The notes under the pieces: generated by a model
Told to the model about the DNA's origin: nothing
Database searches by the model: none
What the model saw: the letters and a program-made list of their open reading frames with translations, nothing else
Part shown: positions 13,627 to 24,766 of the stretch, one piece after another
Layout of the letters: each line of letters begins with the position of its first letter
Position numbering within the stretch: position 1 is the first letter of the stretch
Made by a program: the position numbers and the translations under genes
Assembly (NCBI GenBank): GCA_004352715.1
Contig: SCFE01000077.1
Location: 924,658-988,657, forward strand
Length of the DNA: 64,000 nt
DNA from: Hofstenia miamia
Taxonomy: Eukaryota > Xenacoelomorpha > Acoela
Direction of reading: 5' to 3'

Positions 13627-14290
13627 NNNNNNNNNNNNNNNNNNNNNNNNNNNNNNNNNNNNNNNNNNNNNNNNNNNNNNNNNNNNNNNNNNNNNNNNNN
13701 NNNNNNNNNNNNNNNNNNNNNNNNNNNNNNNNNNNNNNNNNNNNNNNNNNNNNNNNNNNNNNNNNNNNNNNNNNNNNNNNNNNNNNNNNNNNNNNNNNNN
13801 NNNNNNNNNNNNNNNNNNNNNNNNNNNNNNNNNNNNNNNNNNNNNNNNNNNNNNNNNNNNNNNNNNNNNNNNNNNNNNNNNNNNNNNNNNNNNNNNNNNN
13901 NNNNNNNNNNNNNNNNNNNNNNNNNNNNNNNNNNNNNNNNNNNNNNNNNNNNNNNNNNNNNNNNNNNNNNNNNNNNNNNNNNNNNNNNNNNNNNNNNNNN
14001 NNNNNNNNNNNNNNNNNNNNNNNNNNNNNNNNNNNNNNNNNNNNNNNNNNNNNNNNNNNNNNNNNNNNNNNNNNNNNNNNNNNNNNNNNNNNNNNNNNNN
14101 NNNNNNNNNNNNNNNNNNNNNNNNNNNNNNNNNNNNNNNNNNNNNNNNNNNNNNNNNNNNNNNNNNNNNNNNNNNNNNNNNNNNNNNNNNNNNNNNNNNN
14201 NNNNNNNNNNNNNNNNNNNNNNNNNNNNNNNNNNNNNNNNNNNNNNNNNNNNNNNNNNNNNNNNNNNNNNNNNNNNNNNNNNNNNNNNNN
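13627..14290. other. assembly gap (664 N) bordered by (TA)n
   Basis: The gap follows a (TA)n run at about 13590-13624. Contig sequence before the gap resembles the sequence after the NNN join at 14731-14733 (TATGAAAAAATGC, then TA repeats), so the gap and join probably bracket one redundant contig. Confidence 0.9.
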
Positions 14291-14851
14291 TCTATCAGAA
14301 TTTAGTCAATCAAATTGTAAAGTCGACGTTGAAGTTTAGGTTTTCTACCCTAAAGAATTAGAAGTTATTGTATGAAATTTAGACGTTAATAAATCTTCAG
14401 ATTTGACTCATTTACCTTTCCTTATAATTAAGAATTTTTATCATATGTGTGGCGACCACTTATCATTTCAAATTAATCAATGCATAGTTGAAAACGAATT
14501 TCAGGGAATAATGAAAAAATAAGATATAACATCTTTATATAAAAGTGGAGATCACCTTATTGTAAAAAATTATGAATAAATCTCAATAAAGCACCCTTTT
14601 ACTAAATTATTTGAAAAAATAGTGCACATACAAATCAACCATTACCTTTACAATTGATGCAATTACTGAAAAAATATCCTCAAGTAAATCCCCATTTTTA
14701 TCAAGTTGTATATAATTTTGAAATTTTGGANNNTTAAATATATTTATATGAAAAAAATGCTTATATATATATATATATATATATAAATAGCATCAATACA
14801 TTCACACAACCATGGACTCCTAGATTATTATTATATAATTTTCCTAAAATT

Positions 14852-15295
14852 CCTCTATCAGAATTTAGTCAATCAAATTGTAAAGTCGACGTTGAAGTTT
14901 AGGTTTTCTACCCTAAAGAATTAGAAGTTATTGTACGAAATTTAGACGTTAATAAATCTTCAGATTTGACTCATTTACCTTTCCTTATAATTAAGAATTT
15001 TTATCATATGTGTGGCGACCACTTATCATTTCAAATTAATCAATGCATAGTTGAAAACGAATTTCAGGGAATAATGAAAAAATAAGATATAACATCTTTA
15101 TATAAAAGTGGAGATCACCTTATTGTAAAAAATTATGAATAAATCTCAATAAAGCACCCTTTTACTAAATTATTTGAAAAAATAGTGCACATACAAATCA
15201 ACCATTACCTTTACAATTGATGCAATTACTGAAAAAATATCCTCAAGTAAATCCCCATTTTTATCAAGTTGTATATAATTTTGAAATTTTGACAT
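14852..15295 (+). pseudogene. LINE reverse transcriptase fragment inside the hAT element
   Basis: Broken translation gives NKSSDLTHLPFLIIKNF, LYKSGDHLIVKNYE and TKLFEKIVHIQINHY. This is the order of the palm-entry region of non-LTR reverse transcriptases (a GPDGIP-like start, the KKGD...NYRPIS box, and the SK.FEK helix). Several stops interrupt it. An almost identical copy at 14291-14730 differs by a few bases and is taken as an unmerged allele or contig overlap. Confidence 0.65.
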
Positions 15296-15486
15296 TAAAT
15301 TTAAAAATTTCCGAATTTCATCAAAATTCAATTAAGTTACTTATGAGTTTTGTCATTTACTCAGTCTTTATGTGACCGGTTTTAGACCTGTTCAAACCGG
15401 CGGGTAATAAAACACTGACCCAACCCGACCTCTTCCGGTCTGACCGGTGCCGTTTGACCCGATTGGTTTACACCTATGTTTCAGCA

Positions 15487-16299
15487 TGCTGATTTCTAAT
15501 CTGTTATCTATTTTCTCATATTTCCCTCTGGGTCACAAATTGTTGAGAATGTAGAAATGAACATTTAGTTCTTTTGAAGTTTTATGGTCTGCTTCAAACA
15601 TTTCTAAGCACAAGTCAGGCTAACAACACAAACGAATTCATTAAAATACAATCGTGGACAAAACTCTTTGCACCAAAATATTTATTAATAAAACGATTAA
15701 ACTAAATTTTTTATGCCTTGATCGGGATGTAGTTTTGTATAACATTTGGCAAGAATGCTACGCGACAATGCTTTGACTCTTATCACTAACAATATTAGTG
15801 TTCGCACATGCAAAGATTTATTAAGCTTGTTTATTGCAGGGTGTCTATCTTTTGTACAATTTTTCTCTGTGTCGCTCCAAAATTCATCTATTGAACTATC
15901 GGCATATCACGGCTCTGTTGAGGGTAGTTTCGGAACAAGCTTACACTAACATTTTCCAAAAATATGCATGTCTACCGATCTGTGTGAACTTTCTCAGACC
16001 TCGCTGAAAAAGCAATAACAGGTTTGTATACATTTGAGGGAGTTCCTTGGAAAGTATACGCTAGTAGCCATGTATATTTACGGAAGCAGTACATCTAACT
16101 ATACTTTTATATCCATCACCCAGGATTGCTCCCCACGACATTATAAACTGGCTAAATTTAGTTGGCATTATAATTTATATTAAAACATGCAGTGAATATT
16201 GATAACAGTGAATCAGTTTTTACATGTGTATCGTGCATTTCAACTATGCATTGAAAAAAAGACTACTAATTTTTCTTAAAAAGTTTTAAAATCATTGGA
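15487..16299. other. noncoding stretch
   Basis: A 67-codon frame at 15746-15949 has no recognisable motif. Nothing else was found. Confidence 0.5.
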
Positions 16300-17223
16300 A
16301 GCAGTTAAACAGAAAATTCTGCTTTTTTGTAATGATTGTGTCAAAAATGGGAAAAAGAAGCAATCTTTGGTGACTTTTTATCATCTCAACAAAGAATGCA
16401 ACTGGGTGATTTAGGAAAATCAATGGATAACCGGCTTGATGATCTGGAACAAATAATTAAGAATCAAGTAACAGAAACAAATCTTTACCCTGACCGCTTA
16501 TAGAAAAGGTCATCGGATTATTCTACTGCTATTCGCATTAAAGGAATACCGGAATCAAAAGAAAAAAATGCTGGCAAGGGACTAGATGAAGAAAAACAGG
16601 CAATTGACAACATCTTTCGCCAATTTTAATCCTTCTGCTTCGTCTACACGACCTGTTCTTGTTTGAACGCAGTCATCGTGGGAATGTAGAAGATTACTTA
16701 GTAATACAAGCATGCTCAAGAATTTTAATGAATACACAATTAGTACATCACGTGCACTCTCAGACGAAGAGTACAAAATCTAATAAATTATTTTGAAGAA
16801 AAATGGGATTGATTCAAAATGGGGTAAATAAATCTTTTTTAAAGATAAAAAATCTTGACTTGTACAACAATGGAGTCAAGGAGAGTCTTCGATGACTTGA
16901 TGAAGGCCATGATGTAATCACTTTATTACGGAAATTTAAGTATACCAATAATTACGAATCTGCTACTTTGATTGATACTACTGTTAATAAGAATATTATC
17001 GATAGCGTTTTTTTGTTACAGAAACCTTTGCTCACGAGCTGCATTTCCATTTATTATAGCAAATAATGTTGATGGTTTATTATCTAAGTTACACTTGGTG
17101 AAAGAATGGTTGCTGCTATTCCCTTCTGTTTCAATTTTTGCTATACAAGAGACTAAACTTGTAAAAGGTAAAAAGAATGTTAATACAGATTTGGGCAATT
17201 TTCATGTTTTTTCGCCGTTATAG
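16300..17223 (+). pseudogene. LINE ORF1 plus endonuclease N-terminus, decayed
   Basis: The first part, broken by stops, gives MDNRLDDLEQIIKNQV (coiled-coil like), IRIKGIPES, and later NLDLYNNGVKESL, typical of the ORF1 RNA-binding protein of CR1/Daphne-like LINEs. Around 17045-17200 the frame reads NNVDGLLSKLHLVKEWLLLF, then SIFAIQETKLVKGKKNV. This is the start of an APE-type endonuclease, including the conserved asparagine and the QET glutamate. The frame stops at 17223 and no reverse transcriptase follows, so the element is 3'-truncated. Confidence 0.7.
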
Positions 17224-17388
17224 AGAAATTGAAAAATTTTAAGAAAAAGGAGGAGGTGGCTTAATTACGTATGTTAATAAGCAATGGTTTATACTCTTAC
17301 GTGGGTGAATACATTACATGGGTTTGCTGTTTTTGTAACTTTAATGCGTGAATAAGATGTTATTCATAGTTGATGTCGTAGACAATTG

Positions 17389-18131
17389 AAGGGTTCGGTG
17401 CATTAACATGTTAAGTGACATTGTTGAAAATTTGAGTTAAGTATATTTGTATCTTAATTTGGTCATGCTTATGATATTAACGCTATTTCACCAAAAAATT
17501 CAAATTGGTTTATGAGATCTCGGTTCTTAAACATGTTAAGTTCGAAAATTCTAGTGCACGCTGATGTTAAGTACGCTTAACATATTAGTGCATAACATTT
17601 AACATGAATAGGTACAGAGTGATGTCCATCGAAAACCTCCTACATAATCTCAGGAAATCCCCAGGACGACAGGTTCGTGCAAGGAAAGTCAGTAATCTAA
17701 AATAACTAATGCACTTTGTTCCTTGTGTTCACCAACCATTCTACGAGTTGATTGTACCTGATTCTAATCTCAGTGACGAGGACTGTGACATTTAGAATGC
17801 TTTGTTAACTATTCGTTTAAAGCGATTTGAAAAAAATCGTTTGTTTTAAATTTAAGAAATATCAAAATCATATTCGCACTTAGCATGTTTTGATTTAACA
17901 AATGTTAGGTACATTAACATCTTAAGTGCACACATTGATCAATTTTTATAAATTAATAATTGTGAATTATGTATCTTTGATTTGAAATAATAATATAATT
18001 TACATTGAAAACCCTGAAGAAGAATCAATGCCAAGATTAAAAAATAAATGGTAACAAACACCGCCAGAATTTAAAATCAGTTTACTCAAAAATGGACAAA
18101 TGCAATTAACATGGTAATGCACCGAACCTTT
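17389..18131. mobile_element. non-autonomous TIR element with internal TTAACATG repeats
   Basis: Left end AAGGGTTCGGTGCATTAACA and reverse-complemented right end AAAGGTTCGGTGCATTACCA form inverted repeats that continue into CATGTTAA. CAATTG flanks both ends (17383-17388 and 18132-18137); because CAATTG is itself palindromic, it could be a 6-bp target duplication or part of the inverted repeat. Words of the type TTAACATNTTAAGTGCA recur inside, near 17405, 17530, 17566-17598 and 17905. No coding capacity is seen. The superfamily is not assigned. Confidence 0.7.
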
Positions 18132-18137
18132 CAATTG

Positions 18138-19837
18138 TTGGCTTTGGTAATGAAGCTATAATGATTGACTATTAGATTATCAGTCCACGAAACATTGCAT
18201 GTTTATCGGAACATTTGCTCTGATTCAGACAAAAATTCGGACAAATAGTTAATATCAGTTTTGATTTCCTCAAGTTTGAAATAGAAAAGCAGAGAAACGG
18301 AAAATGATAGACAACTCATTTACGTATCATGTGAGTTTCTTTAACAACTTCTAGTAGAAAATTGTTTTCAAAACCCTACTTGCAAATTCTGAAATATTTC
18401 ACAAGACATCCTAATTGACATTTTTTGAAGAGGATGCATCGGAAAGAATTTATTTACAATAATATTATCAAAAAGTTCTTCAGTGGAACAATTCTTTATA
18501 TAGATAAAATTGATTGAATCTGCAAAGTTAAATTTGCTTTTGTTTGTTACAACCGTATTTGCCTCTGAAGGCAATGGCTGACAGGTGGCCTAGGAATGGA
18601 AAATCTTCCGATTCAGAATGCGGTACAGGCAAAATTGCAGACTTTAAGTCAGTTGGATACACAATTAAAGATTTGATTTTAACTTTATAACTAGTGATTT
18701 GTTAAAAAATAGGAGTTAATTTCATGATCCATTGCTTATGTCATAATATCGTAACGTCAAAACAAAAATGAGAACCTTTCCTCTATACATGTGCTAATAT
18801 CCATTAAATAAAGAACTTAAGTAAAAATATTTGTGCAAAAGTCTTTTTTTCAACATTTTCAACTTACACCTAAAATAATCAATGTAGATAGTTGTTTATT
18901 CACTTTTCAAATTTGTCGTGATACTTTAATATCTACAAGTTGTTACAACTTTAAGTTTAAAAACGTTTAGAAAATACAAATTGTCTATATACTATAAATT
19001 ACTCAAGTATTCTATTGCATGGTGAATTGAATTATTTCACACTTGTCATAAAAAATATATTAATGGAATTATCTACAACTCATATAGCTTATGCAAATAG
19101 ATAACTATATGCAATTTCAAATAACACCTGAAATTAAAGTATGAAACTAATAGAAATCTATGTTAGCTTCACTGCGGTTTTTCATCCCTCTCGTAATTAG
19201 GTATTCAATAGAACCATAAGAAAATTGAATAGAAACTAGTTAAAACAATTTTGTTCGATAGATGGCGTAAGTATCCAAACTTTTAATTCCTTTTCATATA
19301 AAACTAAACAATATATTTAAGAAATCCCCAAGGCCTAATTTCTGAAATTGGTAATAATTTGGATAATTTTTTTGCAAAAAATTCCTATATCGAAATTTAA
19401 AAAATGCAAAATTCAACTTTGTTATTTGATTCTAAATGCAATTCTCTATAGCATGAATAATTTAGTTTTTAATCAGGTTCAGATACTTATATTTTGAAAA
19501 AATATGATCATATGATCACTATCATTTCTAAATACAGCTCCACTATCATAGCGAATACTACTCAGTTAAATTGAATCATAAATATTCAAGAATGTTGAAT
19601 TAATTAGTCGTGATTATATAGTTAATTATTTTCCAAGATGGCGTCGCAAAATTCAGAAAATGCAAACAATTAAGTTGTTCGACTCTATTACGGAAATAAT
19701 GATGCTTAAGTAAATTATAACAGAAAATTACTCTTATGTTTCCGAATAACGTCATTCTATATATTTTCGACGTCATAATGTAAATATGAAATGAGGTGAA
19801 ATTTCATATTCCTATTATAATTTTTATTTGAAAAATA
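18138..19837. other. noncoding AT-rich stretch
   Basis: Nothing recognisable was found on either strand. Confidence 0.55.
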
Positions 19838-21482
19838 AAATTAATTTTGTATGCTGATGACATTTGTATTATTTCTTCAGGCAACACACTTGCTAATGCT
19901 AAAGCAAAATTGCAGAGTGATCTTGATAGAGTAACGGAATATCTCACTAATAATTGTCTTAAAATATACACAAACAAAACGCAGTTCGGAGTTTTCTTCA
20001 ATGATATAATTGAACCACAAGCTCAAATTAATATTTTACAGGAAACTGTGGATAGNNNNNNNNNNNNNNNNNNNNNNNNNNNNNNNNNNNNNNNNNNNNN
20101 NNNNNNNNNNNNNNNNNNNNNNNNNNNNNNNNNNNNNNNNNNNNNNNNNNNNNNNNNNNNNNNNNNNNNNNNNNNNNNNNNNNNNNNNNNNNNNNNNNNN
20201 NNNNNNNNNNNNNNNNNNNNNNNNNNNNNNNNNNNNNNNNNNNNNNNNNNNNNNNNNNNNNNNNNNNNNNNNNNNNNNNNNNNNNNNNNNNNNNNNNNNN
20301 NNNNNNNNNNNNNNNNNNNNNNNNNNNNNNNNNNNNNNNNNNNNNNNNNNNNNNNNNNNNNNNNNNNNNNNNNNNNNNNNNNNNNNNNNNNNNNNNNNNN
20401 NNNNNNNNNNNNNNNNNNNNNNNNNNNNNNNNNNNNNNNNNNNNNNNNNNNNNNNNNNNNNNNNNNNNNNNNNNNNNNNNNNNNNNNNNNNNNNNNNNNN
20501 NNNNNNNNNNNNNNNNNNNNNNNNNNNNNNNNNNNNNNNNNNNNNNNNNNNNNNNNNNNNNNNNNNNNNNNNNNNNNNNNNNNNNNNNNNNNNNNNNNNN
20601 NNNNNNNNNNNNNNNNNNNNNNNNNNNNNNNNNNNNNNNNNNNNNNNNNNNNNNNNNNNNNNNNNNNNNNNNNNNNNNNNNNNNNNNNNNNNNNNNNNNN
20701 NNNNNNNNNNNNNNNNNNNNNNNNNNNNNNNNNNNNNNNNNNNNNNNNNNNNNNNNNNNNNNNNNNNNNNNNNNNNNNNNNNNNNNNNNNNNNNNNNNNN
20801 NNNNNNNNNNNNNNNNNNNNNNNNNNNNNNNNNNNNNNNNNNNNNNNNNNNNNNNNNNNNNNNNNNNNNNNNNNNNNNNNNNNNNNNNNNNNNNNNNNNN
20901 NNNNNNNNNNNNNNNNNNNNNNNNNNNNNNNNNNNNNNNNNNNNNNNNNNNNNNNNNNNNNNNNNNNNNNNNNNNNNNNNNNNNNNNNNNNNNNNNNNNN
21001 NNNNNNNNNNNNNNNNNNNNNNNNNNNNNNNNNNNNNNNNNNNNNNNNNNNNNNNGTTCAATTCTATTCACAGTCTATCTACCCAACACAAAAAGAAGCT
21101 GACTGAAACAATCAATTGGGCGATTCGTACTATGTATAGCATCCCAAAACATGAATCAGTAAATTACATAATGAAACAATTAAACATTCTACCTCCATAT
21201 GAAACTATAAAACTTCAATCTTTAAATCTATTCCATGAATTCATGTTTGATCACAAATCAATTAAGTTTCTTGATAGATTCATTAACAAGACCAACAGAG
21301 GTAATAAAGCGGCATCAATACTAAAAAATAGCACTAAATTCTGGGACAGTTCCCTTAGCTTAAATATAATCAAATTGTGGAATGCCTTAGACAATGATAT
21401 AAGATATCAACCTAAATTAAAATTATTTAATAAAATACTGAAAGAGAATCTGAGAAATAACGTGTATTTGCAATGCCAGTGA
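19838..21482 (+). pseudogene. LINE reverse transcriptase C-terminal half, interrupted by gap
   Basis: Translation begins abruptly at LYADDICIISSG (the catalytic aspartate block) and continues with LTNNCLKIYTNKTQF up to the 1000-N gap. After the gap the frame 21057-21482 gives a LINE C-terminus including HKKKLTETINWAIRTMYSI and FWDSSLSLNIIKLWNALD, ending at a stop. The RT fingers and endonuclease are missing upstream, so the copy is 5'-truncated or interrupted near 19838. It differs in sequence from the LINE at 4165-5260. The frame across the gap cannot be checked. Confidence 0.8.
20056..21055. other. assembly gap of 1000 N
   Basis: The exactly 1000-base length suggests a nominal rather than measured gap. 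Unlike the other long gaps it is not bordered by (TA)n and falls inside a LINE copy, consistent with repeat-caused assembly breakage. Confidence 0.95.
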
Positions 21483-24400
21483 TCTTATAAATTACATTAG
21501 ATTCACCCATTTTTATTTGACAATTTGTTATTATTTTATTTTATTCATAATTATTCTGAATAGAATTGTTTCGAATTATTATTTCCTGACTTATTTGTTT
21601 AGCTAGACTTACATTGTGGTACACTATACAGAGGTAAATCATATTCAAAGAAAGATGCTTAAGTGCTAAGATAAAAATGAAAAAACATAATAAATGTCAA
21701 AACTTTGATACTGTATTACTATTATTACTATTTGAATATTATAAGCAATAGCTGATATATACAGTGGCGTATGCGAAGGAAACCCTAACCTAAAATCTTA
21801 TTTTTTTAGACCTAAAGCCTAAACCAAAGTCACACATCCATGTTCCTTAAATCTAAAACCTAAATTTTAATAAATTATTTCATAGACCTAAGCCCTAAAC
21901 TAAGTCACTAATCCAGCTTCCTGTTTCCAAAGCAAACATTCCATGTTCTATGAAAATAATGTTACTGCGGGGGGGGGGGGGAGGGGGGAGCAAAAAAGGT
22001 TCCAAATATTTTAGTATTGGTTTAATACAATAAAATTATTTACCAAAAACCAATCATAGTGAAGGTTTTGTACAATTTTTTAGAATTATATCAAAACAAT
22101 TACTAAATAGGTACCACAGGATCACTACTGCGAATCTGAAGGTATTAGAATGTAATTTGACATGTTTGGGAAAACCTGAGATTATTTTGCATTTATTGAA
22201 TATTGGTTTCTACAACAATGAGTATTTGAATAACATGAAGTAAACAATATATATTTTAACAGTGTTTTAGCTGGGTTGTTATGAAGGAATCATGATCTAG
22301 CTTGGTTTGTAATTTTAAATACATTAAGCTGGATATTTGAACATTTAAACGCAATCAGCTAACGGGAAATTTGAGAATGAAACACCAAGAAGCAGAGTCA
22401 CTTAAACATTATGGAATTGACAACCCTGCATTTCTGATTAAATAAATGCTCCAGCTAATAGTTATCAAATCAAAATAATATTAGAATATGAAATCCAACA
22501 TCAGTTTTCTTACACAGTTGACGTTAATCCCAACTTCAGAGGAATTTTTTCCAGCTGTAACTGTGATGGTTTCCTCCAGAAAGTTCAACCCCTCATAACT
22601 CACTAACTAATTAGGGTATTGTAAATCCAAAATAACCACGGAATAGAGGAGGTTTATTGAGGTCCATCGCTTCTGACTTTGCGCACGGGACTATGGGTGC
22701 TTATCTACAGAAAAACAAAAAGTTGAAATTCGCTACTGCCTTCACCTGTTTTTCTGAAAAGTAGCCATGTAAGAATTTGAATATACTTAATACTTTGATC
22801 AAATCGAATCTTAGCCCCACAATTAATCCTTACGCTTGACAATACTTACAAAATGCAAAGCTTTATTTTCATGGCCTATTTCATTTTATTCTGAATATCA
22901 TTATACTCAATACAAACTTTATGCTATTTTTATGTGCAATGTGTTATAATGAAAATCAGCAAATCACAACTTACATTTTTTTACATTTTTACATTTTGGC
23001 ATCATCTTCGAAAAAAATGTGAAATTATGCAATCACGAAGATCTAATTAATGCATTTGACAAGTTGACCCTATTTCTACTAGTTTAGTTATAATTAACAA
23101 AGCGAATTTTCCACATTTTTGAACAATTTTATCCAGGCCTGTTAAGAAATATTGAAAGCCTTTTGCATGGACAGATCTATGTTGTTGGGACCGGTCATGT
23201 AATGATGAAGATTTATGTCAAAACTTTAGAAAACACTATTGTGTTTCAAATGTTATTACCTGGAATTCAATTTGGATTATTATAAAAGTTTTCCAAGTTA
23301 GCTCATAATTTTATTAAAATAAATAATAAATACTTAAATTAAGTGAATTATTTATTATCCTAATTTATTAGGCAAGATTAAACCTAAATAACTTAGTCAT
23401 TATGAATTTTGATAAGCCTTATTCTGCAAATAAACTTAATAGCATTAATTCAGTGCTTCATTTATGTTATAAGTGCTTCAATGTAGAATGAAATCTTTTG
23501 TATTTTTCGAACTTATTGATATTACACCTCATAGTTGTTCAAATGCATTCTGATTGGCCATATTATATCTATTAATAAATCATTTCATCAAACATTTAAA
23601 GAAATTATTTTGTAAAAATTCTTCAAATAGCATTGCAAATAACTAGAAATATTATTAATGCATACAATTTTTAAATGAGCTAAGCTAAACCTTATACAGA
23701 GGGCACGAAGTTAACTGACTTAAAGAAAATAGCTAAACTAAATATAATAATTGAATTAATATGTTTTCACATATTTTCTTTAAACTAAATAATTACAATG
23801 CTAATTAATTCTTCACTCATTGATCATTATGATATTCTTTTTGGTGTTTGAGAATGCAATTATATTTGCTGATTTTAAACTATTTTTGAGTTGAGCTGTC
23901 TACATTTTTTCGAGGTAAATATTTTTGTGATATTTATAGTTGCACCTTGATGCATTTTGCTTTGAAGTGTATATTCTTCGCGCAGTGCTTAAGCACATTA
24001 TTACGTTGTTCGCTTAAAAAACATAATTGGGCTCAAACTCTAATGATGTTCTTTTAATGAAACTGTTAAATTTAATTGATTGTTTATAAATAGCAATGTT
24101 GGTAAAAATAGTTTTTAATTGCTCCCGAATGATAAATTTATATTGGCAATATTTAAAATTGAATTGTGTTAACCCTTTCAACCCGAAATTTTTTTTCTGT
24201 AATTTTTATTATTTTTATATTCTAGACGGCTAAAACATATAATGTAAAGTTGTTTTATAAAGTTTATGATGATTTCGAAATATTTAATGAATAATACAAG
24301 TTACATGGCACATGCTACTATCAGTGAAAATTGATGAATGATTAGTTTCCTATTTTTAAAAAATTCTAATACTCCAATATATGAATACTTACTACTTAAA

Positions 24401-24766
24401 TATTTTGAGAAAATTTAACCACTTTATAATGGCTTTGGTGAGAAGATTCGAACAATACGTAATTATTTATTTTAGTCTAAAATTTACATTCTTAGATGAA
24501 AACCAACTGCTGGTTTAAATTGAATTAAGAATGTGTATTCCTTCATGAAGTGAATAGATTTTTGGAATATTGTATAAAAGAGCACAGGTCTGGCCATCGA
24601 GCCAAAAACCTTATTATAGCTAAAAACTATCATTTTATGTAATGATTAACTGCTATAATGTTTTGGAATGATATTTGAAGATTCTATTTTTTCATAGTAA
24701 CAATTTCTTCAAAGACAATTCATTTCAGATTAATTATAACAATAATTCAATTTCACAAATAAAGTC
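21483..24766. other. noncoding stretch with G-tract
   Basis: No gene is recognised. A run of 13 G, one A and 6 G lies at 21969-21988. A CAGTGGCGTATGCGAAGG island at 21762 looks like a lone hAT-type terminus without partner. Scattered CCTAA words at 21783-21925 are irregular and are not a telomeric array. Confidence 0.5.

Larger units (their letters stand above)
13458..15478. mobile_element. hAT-type non-autonomous element with CCGG-rich ends
   Basis: The left end reads CATAGGTGCAAACCGGTCGG and the reverse complement of the right end reads CATAGGTGTAAACCAATCGG, 17 of 20 matching. Exact 8-bp flanks TTTCAGCA occur at 13450-13457 and 15479-15486. Terminal repeats plus an 8-bp duplication are the signature of hAT insertion. 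Both subterminal regions are dense in CCGGT/ACCGG words. Inside are (TA)n tracts, an N gap and a LINE reverse transcriptase fragment; no hAT transposase is present. The true length is shorter than shown because 14291-14730 is probably a redundant copy of 14852-15291. Confidence 0.85.

Noticed and set aside
13581-14339. Long open frames running through N blocks (also at 19847-21482, 56537-57250 and 58790-59236)
   Set aside because: The openness comes from unknown bases; only the flanking real sequence was used.
21783-21925. CCTAA-rich words suggesting an interstitial telomeric repeat
   Set aside because: Spacing and unit sequence are irregular; no tandem array of one unit exists.
21969-21988. 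G-run as a G-quadruplex or regulatory element
   Set aside because: A single homopolymer next to a possible hAT end; no gene nearby and length may be a sequencing artefact.
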